Positions 1 to 8,805 of a DNA stretch of 64,000 nucleotides are shown piece by piece (positions within the stretch are counted from its first letter, which is position 1; each line of letters begins with the position of its first letter). The stretch comes from Mytilinidion resinicola. Its lineage: Eukaryota > Ascomycota > Dothideomycetes > Mytilinidiales > Mytilinidiaceae. The stretch lies in contig NW_022985438.1 in NCBI RefSeq assembly GCF_010093595.1, positions 1,574,785 through 1,638,784 on the forward strand, written 5' to 3'. The translations under genes and the position numbers were made by a program. The notes beneath the pieces were generated by a model. It searched no databases, was not told where the DNA came from, and worked only from the letters and a program-made list of their open reading frames with translations.

Positions 1-504
1 ATGCGACGCGCTCCAAGCCACCAGACTACCAATCTTGAAGCTTCTCAAGTGAGCACATCTTTGCTGAACGGTAAGAAACATTCGTTTGACCGAGATTTGA
101 GAGGGTATGCAGGTAATCTCCAGGCTTACAAGACGAGTACTTGCTAACAAGGCTTCGAGGGTTTCATCTATCCTTTGGTTCGAAATGATTAATTCTCCCA
201 GGGCTGGAAACTCCACGGACTCCGGGTGGCTCATACTGTATTGTGGAAACCGGAGATCTAGAGTGCGTATCAAATATTGGTAGAAAGGCCACCGGTCCTT
301 CGGAATCTTGACTAGAGATCTAAGAGGTATATTCCTCACCCAAAGTATCCTGAAGGCTTCTTCCGCCCACAGCTGACTCACGCACATGCACGGTAAGAGG
401 GTCGTAAGCTTTAAACGCTCAAAGCAACAATCTTCGGGGTTTTCATCATTGTCAAGGGTGTTCCGAAGTTCGTAAAGGACACGTGACAATATTTCCGGTG
501 CCAT
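1..504 (-). CDS. F-box-like protein, N-terminal part (runs off left edge)
   Basis: An open frame on the minus strand continues to base 1 without a stop, so the gene is cut by the window edge. The first ATG in the frame is at 504-502. The 168 visible residues begin with MAPEILSRVLYEL, then LLPCMCVSQLWAEEAFRILW, then a PKDRWPFYQYLIRTLDL segment. This is the layout of fungal F-box-like proteins: an F-box helix pair followed by the start of leucine-rich repeats (LRTLDLRF, LVSLEIT, LRSFKIG). Such proteins usually act as substrate adaptors of SCF ubiquitin ligases; the target cannot be inferred. The frame is also open upstream of the ATG to beyond 600, so a spliced or earlier start is possible. Confidence is good for the coding frame and moderate for the F-box label. 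Confidence 0.65.
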   Translation of the reverse strand, partial: MAPEILSRVLYELRNTLDNDENPEDCCFERLKLTTLLPCMCVSQLWAEEAFRILWVRNIPLRSLVKIPKDRWPFYQYLIRTLDLRFPQYSMSHPESVEFPALGELIISNQRIDETLEALLASTRLVSLEITCIPSQISVKRMFLTVQQRCAHLRSFKIGSLVAWSASH

Positions 505-586
505 CAGTGCACATTGTGTGCTGGTTCTGGAATCGTCTGAGGCGGGGAACGGGATGTTCCCAATAGCATGCGACGTTGTGAAAGGC

Positions 587-916
587 TTATAGGCCCCGCG
601 GTGTAAAGGGAGATGTATGAGCGGGATCTGGGTTGGCGTTTGCCAGTCGTGGAGCCTTCTGGTCAGCAACAACCGTGGCCGGCTTTGGTGGAGTCGACTT
701 CTGTTCCTGAATAGCCTTCAGAGCTTTTTCGACGATGTGCTTCTGCTTTGCTTCGTCCTTGGCAAGGATCGGGATAAGATCTGTTGGCACAGGTGTGTTG
801 AGCTTGAAGTTTTCAGAAAATCTCTTGAGGTTGTTGAATTTGACAGCCTTGGATTCCCGGACCATGGATCGTTGGCGCTTCTGCACACGCAGCTTTTCAG
901 ACTCGCAAAATTGCAT
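587..916 (-). pseudogene. Ataxin-2/Pbp1 C-terminal fragment
   Basis: A 109-codon frame contains RFSENFKLNTPVPTDLIPIL and AKDEAKQKHIVEKALKAIQ. I recognise this as the conserved segment that follows the LsmAD domain in fungal Pbp1/ataxin-2 homologues (stress-granule and poly(A)-binding-protein partners). The rest of that protein, hundreds of residues with Lsm and LsmAD domains, is absent on either side. Just upstream of the first ATG the same frame has a TAA, and about 13 bases beyond that begins a short repeat that recurs at 1480. The frame ends 83 bases before the F-box ATG and in a different phase, so it is not that gene's 5' exon. I read it as a stranded duplicate piece of a gene located elsewhere. 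The family assignment is from memory of the motif. Confidence 0.5.
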
Positions 917-928
917 TTAGGCGCTTCA

Positions 929-975
929 AACACTAGTAGACAAGCGTACAGGTCTAGTAGAAGGCAATATACAGC
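929..975. repeat. Diverged short repeat, copy A
   Basis: The stretch around ctagtagacaagcgtacag matches 1480-1526 (gtgctaggcaagcatatag) at roughly two thirds of positions, mostly transitions. It abuts the Pbp1 fragment. It is probably a dispersed repeat relic. No longer element boundaries are visible. Confidence 0.4.
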
Positions 976-1140
976 TATCCAGTACTGCGAGACCAATTTG
1001 TAGCGATGTGCGGTGCGATGAGAGGAAACGAGCTTTGCAAATATTGGTGGTGGAAGAAAAGTGTCGGACAGATCGAGACGAGAAATTAATAGGAAGAAAA
1101 ATCTGGTAGCCATGGTTCAGATTTCAAATTTGCTGCTTTA

Positions 1141-1262
1141 CACCATGGTGCAGTGGTTAAGGGTCGACCGACACGTCCATGGTTAATCCCAAGCCAGGAA
1201 ACAAGATACGCCTCCTGGGAAATGACACACCCTAGACGGGCATTCGAATCTAGGAATGACAT
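1141..1262 (+). repeat. Possible tRNA-derived (SINE-like) relic
   Basis: tggtgcagtgg at 1146-1156 fits the RNA polymerase III A-box (TRGYNNARNNG) and continues as ttaagg, as in tRNA D-arms. gcattcgaatct at 1240-1251 is a degenerate B-box, flanked by a perfect 6-bp stem (cctaga 1231-1236, tctagg 1249-1254). The 85-base A-to-B spacing and the lack of an acceptor stem rule out a working tRNA. The two diverged repeat copies lie on either side. The call is tentative. Confidence 0.22.
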
Positions 1263-1479
1263 GGACTATGTAGTATTTATGTCGATATTCATGTACCGAA
1301 CTTCAAACAGTGGCAGTAGTTGTAGGGAGGAAGATGGAAAAGAGAGGGGCATGCTCCGTTGAACATAACGTGGTAGTGCAGCACCGTCTGAGGTGGCTTG
1401 TATGTGCTTCGTAGAGCTAGAATATCAGGCTTGCCAAAACTATCACCTTACAATTTTAAAAACATACCAGAGAATCTCA

Positions 1480-1526
1480 AGCAGTGCTAGGCAAGCATAT
1501 AGAAGCGCAGAGAGAGTGTATACCTC
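1480..1526. repeat. Diverged short repeat, copy B
   Basis: Second copy of the 47-base repeat seen at 929-975, in the same orientation, about 550 bases away. Both copies lie in the gene-free stretch 917-1782, together with the SINE-like relic. Confidence 0.4.
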
Positions 1527-1782
1527 AGAGTCAGGAAGTTCTACCTTTGTATGTCGAAACCAAGAGGTGAAGTCCTCAACCTAGGAATGAATGTTGATGC
1601 TTAGTCATACCATTTCGGGCTTCCTCAGCACGAACGCTACGTCTTGGTACTTCGTAACACCGGCATGTAGGACCTATACGCTCAGCCGCCTCTCCGCTGA
1701 GGTGAGGCTTAGAGCCCATCTCTCGTGTGCCATGCTCTGTCATCGTCTGCTTCGCACTTTGCCATTGGGATAATGCAGCAAG

Positions 1783-3659
1783 ATGCAAACAACAACACGA
1801 TGGCTCTCGCCTCCACGCTTCTGTCCAAAGCAAGTCTGGAAGTCATGGGCAACTTCGTATAGGTTTCAACTCATAAAGCCAAGTACGTCACCCTCTCTGT
1901 ACCCTATATTGTGGAACTTGAGGCTCATCAAGCCGCAGTCCTCAACGTTTCATTCCGTCCAGCTATCCAGCCGATTCCGTCCTCCATACTGCTCTCGAAG
2001 GCCTTCGTAACTCGCCTAGACTTTAGGCCATCTTCGACATCACATTTACGGTCCGGAACTGTAGCATTCGCAGCAGATACCACCTCGAAGGCGGAGAAGT
2101 ACGACTTGATTGTGGTCGGATATGGGGCAGCAGGAGCTGCTGCAGCAATTACTGCTGCAGAAAAAGGCGCTTCGGTCCTTATACTGGATCGCGGATATGG
2201 TGGTGGCGCCTCAGCACTGTCGGGAGGGATATTCTATGCTGGTGGCGGAACACCTTACCAAAAAGCTGCAGGCTACGAAGACACGCCGGAGAATATGTTC
2301 AATTATCTCCAGCAGGAAGTCAAAGGTGCTGTTGATGACGAAACACTCCGCACTTTTTGTGATAGCAGCGTGGAGAATTTGGCCTGGCTCGAGCAGCGCG
2401 GCGCCAGATTTCAAGGATCTTTGTGCCCATACAAGACGTCCTATCCGACTGATAAGCACTATTTGTATTTTTCAGGGAACGAGAAGGCCCATCCGTACAA
2501 CCTCCACTCCAAGCCAGCACCACGAGGCCATCGAACTTTCGGTCCTAGTTTAGACTGCGGCGCTATCCTATGGCAAGCATTGCAAAAGTCTGCCAAAGCG
2601 CTCGGTGTGCAATTCCAGCCCCTCAGCCGAGTTGACAAGCTGATCGTTGAAAACGGTCGAGTTGCAGGTGTCAGCTTCAAGACCATCCCAGAGTCTAATC
2701 CTGCTTTTCGAAGACATCGCCGATTGGCTACGCCAGCACTGAAACTCACGAACTTCCTTGCATCTGTTGGCAATATTCTCAATAGCAGAGCAGAAAGGAT
2801 ATGGCGACAGGCCGCAGTCGCACAAACGGTGCACGCTAAATCAATCATTCTCGCAGCTGGTGGCTTCGTCTTCAACCATAGTATGAGGCAGCAGTACGCT
2901 CCAAAATATGCCCAAGTGTCTTCCCTGGGAACCATAGGCGATGATGGTACTGGTATACGACTTGGTCAAGATACGGGAGGTCAGGTCACGCACATGGATC
3001 GAATAACCGCATGGCGCTTCCTCAGCCCGCCTTCGGCTTTGATTGAAGGCGTCACTGTAGGCTTGAGTGGTGAACGGATAATGAATGAAGATCTCTACGG
3101 TGCTACTCATTCCGAGGTTTTAATCCACAAATTCGATGGCCGGGGCTACCTGATTGTCGATTCGACGATTTGGAAAAAGGCCATAAACCAATTGCAAGAG
3201 CAGTGCCAGGACTTCCAAAGACTGCAGTTCAATTATCTCAGATTTTGGGATAGCTATAGAGCTCACTCTCTCAGTGCACTTGCATCAAAACTTGGAGTTT
3301 CAGCAAGTGGTCTCGAAGCTACCGTGAATGCTTACAACGACGGTATTCGGGACGGAAGCGGTGACCCATTCAGGAAAGCTGCAGATTTATGTTCGCCTAT
3401 AAGCAAAGGCCCATTCTATGGTATCGACATTTCCATTCGTCCATCACCTTTGTATTTTGTCCCCGGTGTCACACTGGGAGGACTTCAAGTGGATGGTAAG
3501 TCAGGATTGGTGATGACGGACTCTGGAAAGACAATTCCTGGGCTCTATGCGGCTGGCCGTAACGCCGTTGGAGTGTCCTCCAATTCCTATGTTAGTGGCT
3601 TGTCGTTGGCGGATTGTATCTTCTCTGGACGACGCGCTGGTCAGCATGCAATGTCTTAG
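1783..3659 (+). CDS. FAD_binding_2 flavoprotein (3-ketosteroid dehydrogenase/fumarate reductase-like)
   Basis: A predicted 606-residue flavin oxidoreductase. Exon 2 carries the dinucleotide-binding motif VVGYGAAGAAAAITAAEKGA, a second glycine-rich loop ALSGGIFYAGGG, and the C-terminal FAD-closing segment GRNAVGVSSNSYVSGLSLAD. This is the layout of FAD_binding_2 enzymes that dehydrogenate or reduce activated C-C bonds. The main frame has no usable ATG before the FAD motif. I therefore propose a first exon 1783-1882 (ATG start), an intron 1883-1938 (gtacgt...ccgcag, phase 1), and exon 2 at 1939-3659, which joins in frame. The new N-terminus (MQTTTRWLSPPRFCPKQVWK) is basic and lacks acidic residues, so it could be a mitochondrial presequence; that is inference. 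The substrate is unknown. The flavoprotein call is firm and the start is moderate. Confidence 0.82.
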
Positions 3660-4251
3660 TGAGGGCCCCTCTCGTTATATACACACGCCCTTACAGTTGT
3701 AATCACTCATTATGCCTCTATTACTTACCTCTAGTACCACCATATGTTTCGTTTGTCAATTCTAATAGTTAGTAACTCCATAGCTGAATAATAAAGGGCG
3801 GAGACCCATAGTTATACGCTGTCTCATATGTCGGCATGCCTCGTGCACACCCAACAGGCACAAGAGACTTGGCTACTCTGCCTTCTGTGCATCTAGATTT
3901 CTAATCGTCCCATTGCAAATAATAATACATTTGATTCATTGGTTCACAGCATCCCTTGGCGATAATTACATCATGCATCCCCGCAAAGTGCTACCTCTCC
4001 CGGACGGACGGCCGAGCAGCTGCATATAATCGCCTACCCCGGTCTTTATAGCTGAACCACGACATACGTCTCGTGAGTTACACAATCGCAAGCGCCGTGC
4101 CAAAAGTCTTCAATATTGGTCATACGTTTGAAATCTCAGTCATCTTGCTACCTGTTAGCTGTCTCTATAAACCCACCAGCAAGATAACAATAACTTCCCA
4201 ATATCTCCTCTTAAGCAGCTCCCTCGACCTATTCTAGTTCCCATATTCATA
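3660..4251. other. Intergenic, promoter of isochorismatase-like gene
   Basis: No gene seen. It holds a cggacggccg element at 4005-4014 (CGG-N4-CCG, a possible Zn2Cys6 factor site) and the TATA box listed separately. Confidence 0.5.
4166..4171 (+). promoter_or_regulatory. TATA box
   Basis: tataaa lies 81-86 bases upstream of the ATG at 4252, a normal distance for a fungal core promoter with a short leader. Confidence 0.4.
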
Positions 4252-4929
4252 ATGGCCAAATCTTTCCGCGCCCATCTCGGCATTCCCGACAGCACCTTCT
4301 CCCCCACCGACTCCGCCCTTCTAATAATCGACGCCCAGAACGAGTACGCCGACGGCGCGCTCAAGGTTACCAATGCGTCATCCAGCGGTGCTGTCATCGC
4401 ATCACTCTTGAAGAAATACCGTGAGGTGAACGGTAAGATCGTGCATATCCTGCACGCAACGCCTGAGGGCGCACCGCTCTTCACGCCTGGAACGGCTCTT
4501 GCGGAGGAGTTTAAGGAAGTCAAAGCGGAGAAGCGAGACGGGGAGGAGGTGGTGTGGAAGCAATTTCCGGGAGCGTTCGCGGAGACGGGGTTGAAGGATT
4601 TATTGGAGGGGTGGGGGATCAAGAAGGTGGTGCTTGTGGGGTATATGGTAAGTGTGATGAATTTGAAGAAGTCGGAGTAAGCTGATTTGAGAATAGGCGC
4701 ATGTTTGTGTGAGCACGACGGCGAGAGAGGCGCATCAGAAGGGGTATGAGGTTGTTTTGGTGGAGGATGGGATTGGAGATCGGGATATCCCAGGTGCGAA
4801 CGGGGATGAGGTCAAAAAGGTGAGATTTAATCATAATCTGTAGAGATGATTACTGACTTCTCCTAGATTACTCTGTTGGAACTTAATGATGTCTTTGGGA
4901 CTGTATTGAAGAGCAGCGATATCAAGTAG
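4252..4929 (+). CDS. Isochorismatase-like cysteine hydrolase
   Basis: A 193-residue protein in three exons: 4252-4647, 4697-4819 and 4867-4929. Both introns are phase 0, with gtaagt and gtgaga donors and taatcat/tactgac-type branch regions. The start is the first ATG after a TATA box. Family signatures are the N-terminal Asp in ALLIIDAQNEYADG, a central Lys-containing stretch (VVWKQFPGAF), and the nucleophile-elbow Cys in GYMAHVCVSTTAREA, created only by joining exons 1 and 2. Members hydrolyse isochorismate, nicotinamide, ureido or related amides. The substrate cannot be told from sequence. No signal peptide is visible, so it is probably cytosolic. Length is typical for the family. Confidence 0.88.
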
Positions 4930-5204
4930 ATGGGATGAGAGGCTCCAATATGAACCTAGATCTTGTTTGCTTTTCAGGATGCGTACTAGTGGTTGAAGTC
5001 TGTGACAATTTCCTGCGATTATCGAGAAGCTCTGGAAACCGAGAAGTCCACTCATATATCTGGTATACCGCCCAAGTAACGCCCCGATGGACCCAACTCT
5101 GAAACCTTGGAACGATACGAGAATAAGGAAGGAAGGAGCTAACGATGCTCTCACACGATCAAGATTGACCAAGCAAAATGTTGCATCTGAGAGACGACGA
5201 AGGA

Positions 5205-6170
5205 CTACTCTTCATCTTCACCCATATCTTCCCACTCGTCAGATTCGCTGCCCTCGTCGTCGCCCTCTTGCTCTCCCCCGTCGTCACTCATGACCATTCG
5301 ATCGAGTGTGAGTCGCGAAGCAGCCATCTGATCTAATATCTCTTTTTCCTCATCCGAAAAGATATCCGAATCGTAGCCACTCAGTCCATGTGCAACATAG
5401 ATATCATTCAAACGTTTGCGCCTCGCATCACGACGTGCATCGTCTTCTGACGTCTTCACTCGCACCACTAGGCGCTGCATAGCATCTATCAGCTCCATGC
5501 CCCCAGATTCCACCATTGCCTGCAGGTTCAACGCGTCAACGCTAGCTTGCTGGGCCATCTTCTTGATTTTGTTCTCAACATACTCCTCCTCTCTAAAGAA
5601 CATCGAGTACATTGCCCGCCAGTCGAACGAGACTTCACGTTTCTCATAGTCAATCTCGAGGCCTGGGATCTCCGTGTCGTTCAAGTCGCGGCGGACCCGA
5701 ATCATGTATGGCGGCTGGTCTACCCGACCTAGTTCCTTAGGATTGTTGGATCCAAGAGGCGGGCCGGTGTACCATCGCATTGCTTCCTTCCATTTTTGGG
5801 GAACGTGTTTGTTCTCAATCCTGATGCGGTGCCTTCGAAAGACATCGTCCTCGTCCTCGTCCTCTTCCTCGTCTGACTCTTCCTCCGTCGTGTCTTTGAA
5901 GAACACCCGTGTCTTGTCCTCGGAGAATCGGTCAAACGTAGTCTCCACGCGAAAATATCGAACACAGCGTGCCTGGATAGAGTCGTTGAAGACAATATAG
6001 GTCTCTTTGATATATTTGTCGCGAAAGATGGTATCGACGTGGCTGCGGAAGGACCTGGAGACTCTGCGGCACACAGACCAGAGAAAGTTGGGATCGCGGG
6101 AACAGGAGAGGATGTGGAGCCAGATCTCCTCCGGCACGTGCGGGTTGCGTATTTTTCTAATTGTAGTCAT
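5205..6170 (-). CDS. F-box protein with acidic C-terminus
   Basis: A 321-residue, single-exon protein. Residues 12-55 form an F-box (VPEEIWLHILSCSRDPNFLW then CRRVSRSFRSHVD), the Skp1-binding motif of SCF ubiquitin ligase adaptors. An acidic run (EEESDEEEDEDEDD, about residues 96-110), a central region rich in charged helices, and a strongly acidic tail (GEQEGDDEGSESDEWEDMGEDEE region) follow. The middle has MYSMFFREEEYVENKIKKMA, likely helical. No WD40 or LRR repeats are visible, so the substrate-binding part is of unknown type. It is convergent with the isochorismatase-like gene, 275 bases from its stop. A role in protein turnover is inferred from the F-box only. Confidence 0.75.
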   Translation of the reverse strand: MTTIRKIRNPHVPEEIWLHILSCSRDPNFLWSVCRRVSRSFRSHVDTIFRDKYIKETYIVFNDSIQARCVRYFRVETTFDRFSEDKTRVFFKDTTEEESDEEEDEDEDDVFRRHRIRIENKHVPQKWKEAMRWYTGPPLGSNNPKELGRVDQPPYMIRVRRDLNDTEIPGLEIDYEKREVSFDWRAMYSMFFREEEYVENKIKKMAQQASVDALNLQAMVESGGMELIDAMQRLVVRVKTSEDDARRDARRKRLNDIYVAHGLSGYDSDIFSDEEKEILDQMAASRLTLDRMVMSDDGGEQEGDDEGSESDEWEDMGEDEE

Positions 6171-7085
6171 GGTGATTGAGTTTGCTCCTGCAAGTTCGTA
6201 TGGAGTTGAGGAGCGTCGGAGGTTAGGATGGAAACCGAGGAATGAGGAACAGCAACCGCGTCGCGGTGGTCATAGCTTCGAAGATTAGATTAGAAACATA
6301 CGCGATCCCGTGATGGGTTTGGGCTATCCTTTCTCCATCGCTCGGAAGACTTCATCCATCCATATTCCATCCATCATCACAAAAGCATTGTCTTACGAAC
6401 GGCGTTATCGCAGCTGTAGTTATTTAGTAGGCAGGTTGATAGAGTATTGGCGATATGTTCTTGCAATTTTCCTTGCTTGGCGAAAGGAGAGGCACGATGT
6501 CATACGGGTTCTGCTTCGCCTTCTTCACTTCGCATTTCAGACCTCTCATTTTTGTTTCCGCTGTTAGACCTTCATAGCCTCGCCCAATCCTCCAAAGCCT
6601 CGTGCGGGTTTGATCAGTGCATTCTTCTACATATCAACCTTCCCTATCAAGTCTACAGTTTCATCTTTCCTACCCACCGCAACATGCCCATTCGCGGCTA
6701 AAACCCCCTGGACTTATCCATTCGACACTGTCCACTTGAAAATATCACAATATAGTCCACTTGCCTTTTGCCGTCGCCAGCTCTCACAATTGACGCTTCC
6801 CCAAGACTACCCACAACCTATAAAATGTCTCGCGCCAAGACTCCTCCAACGTCTCAGGTTTCAAAAGACGTCTAACCCACCATCCAGCATATACCGGCTC
6901 TGGAGCCTTGCTTTGCATCAGACTATTGCCCATGTGTGTTGCAACCATGAGGCATGGCCCACTTCCGTTTCGAGATGTCGTCGTCACCGCACAGTTGAGG
7001 TTATATACATCTGCGTTACGGATGCTTTACTTGGGCATCTCCGGTAGAGCAACGGTACTTTCATTTCAAAATTAGTCTTTCCAAT
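6171..7085. other. Intergenic region
   Basis: Lies between the divergent starts of the F-box gene and the PEBP-like gene. Short frames here lack conserved features. Nothing further seen. Confidence 0.4.
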
Positions 7086-7945
7086 ATGTTTTTCTCTGCT
7101 TTATTCTTGTTGGTCTCTTTGCTAAGTGCTGCGCTGGCGCAAACACCCTCAGGCTTCATTCCATCCGTCTCCAATCAGCTCACCGTCATGTTTAATTCCA
7201 CCGTCGTCTCTCCCGCTGGCAAGCAATTGTCAAAAGCTAGTACGTAGAGCCGTGCAATTTTATGCCCTACGTAAGCTGATACTCCCATAGCGACCCAAAG
7301 CCAGCCTACCATTGGCGTAAGTGGCGTAGCCGCCGGGAAAACTTTCATGTTCGTAATGTTAGGTACGTGCACCCATTCTGCATCCCGAGCCCTCAATCGT
7401 CTCCTAATCTCACCGCAGACCTCGACGTCCCCTCCAAGACTGGCCCCAGACAAACACTCCTTCACGCCATGGAAACCGGCTTCAAAGCTTCCACTAAACG
7501 AGCCGCCTCCAGCGCCTCCATGCTCACGTCCTCTGGCAAGGCACCAGCTCCTTACATTGGACCCTCGCCACCTGCGGAGAATCCGGCCTTTGGCCACCGC
7601 TATGTGCAACTGCTCTTCGCGGAACCCGACAACTTCGCTGTTCCGGCTAGCCAAACCGCTGCGGTGAGCAAACGCATAGGGTTTAATATCACCGCATTCA
7701 TGAAAGACGCGGCGCTAGCAGAGCCTCTGGCGGCAAACTTCTTCGTTGTGGAAGGGAAGCAAGAGGCGGGAGCGACTGGTGCGAGTGGGACGGCTGCGGG
7801 GAGTGATAGGTCCACAGCGACCGGATCGGGAGGAATATCGAAGTCGACTTTGGAGCCATTTGAGGGGGGTGCCGGTAGCATGAAGTTGGGGATGAGGGGC
7901 GTATGGGCGGGGTTGCTTGGAGGTGTGGCAGTCGCGTTGGTTTAG
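7086..7945 (+). CDS. Secreted, GPI-anchored PEBP-fold protein
   Basis: A 250-residue protein in three exons: 7086-7239, 7291-7362 and 7419-7945 (introns with gtacgt donors). The N-terminus (MFFSALFLLVSLLSAALA) is a signal peptide. The mature part follows the phosphatidylethanolamine-binding protein fold: the anion-pocket strand FMFVMLDLDVPSK (formed only after splicing out intron 2), then PYIGPSPPAENPAFGHRYVQ and LLFAEPDNF, matching the PEBP Gly-x-His-Arg-Tyr signature. A Ser/Thr/Gly-rich linker and a C-terminal hydrophobic tail (GVWAGLLGGVAVALV) suggest a GPI anchor. PEBPs bind phospholipids or inhibit proteases and kinases; secreted fungal members are poorly understood. Expected location is the cell wall or outer membrane leaflet. 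Confidence 0.82.
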
Positions 7946-8805
7946 GGTCTTCGATGCAGTGAAGAGCTATCACAGGTCACGTGTCGCATTACTATCAGCG
8001 GGCACCTCGTAGGGCAAGTGTTGGAATCCATCTTTAATTGATGAAACTCGGATGCCTCAAACCCAGTTTGATATGTCGAAATGTGCTGGCTTGAAGTTGA
8101 AGGTCCCTTATCGAAACAATAATCGCAATGCAAGACCGAGGCCATCAAAGCTGTAGAATAGCCCAAAGAGGTCTGTAATCGCTCACGTAACTACGGCGCA
8201 TGCATCCGAGCGGACGCCCGTGCTTGGTAACAGCCGCTAAGCTCTTCAACGACGTCATCGTGCTTCGCCGTCGCATCCAACTTCGGACGACACCAACGGC
8301 CCGCTCGCTCTAAGGTATCGCCGCCTGTGATCATGCTATCGCGTTCAGCGGTTGCTGCTGCTTAATTCCGAGACTCCAGACAGAATGAAGCTCAGACATT
8401 GTGCATATTTAATACCAGGTATCCAGCGCCTTTAGATGCTCATATCGGGGCACTCGGAAACTCCGGCATCGTACAATGGCCAGATACGCGGACCCAGATC
8501 GGAACTCGGCCACTATTGCTAAGCCGTCTACAGTTACTTCGTACGAACTGAAGCGCGACGAGGACTGTGTGCATCAGCCGTCATGGCCGAGCGGGCGACC
8601 GCCCGCATTGCTTAGCTTTCTAGCGTGCTAAATCCTAGTTCCTTTCTTTGTATTTGGGCTCTGTACTGCCCACTATGACCTCACCTGCAGAATATCCATA
8701 CTTCCCAAAGACCAACGACATCTCTCCCGCGCAATTGCGCCTCCTTCCACTGAGTAATACCTATTGGGATTGGTGACTGGGCAACTAGTCGACAGACTCA
8801 CCAAC
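7946..8805. other. Intergenic, promoter of MFS transporter
   Basis: No gene seen. Two CGG-N4-CCG elements lie at 8211-8220 and 8592-8601, the second inside a perfect 7-bp inverted repeat (gcgggcg ac cgcccgc, 8591-8606) about 200 bases before the ATG. These are candidate Zn2Cys6 binding sites, but such motifs are expected about 15 times per 64 kb by chance. Confidence 0.35.

Noticed and set aside
8764..8805. Extended N-terminus of the MFS transporter
   Set aside because: Would begin at TTG; the ATG at 8806 is the first proper start.
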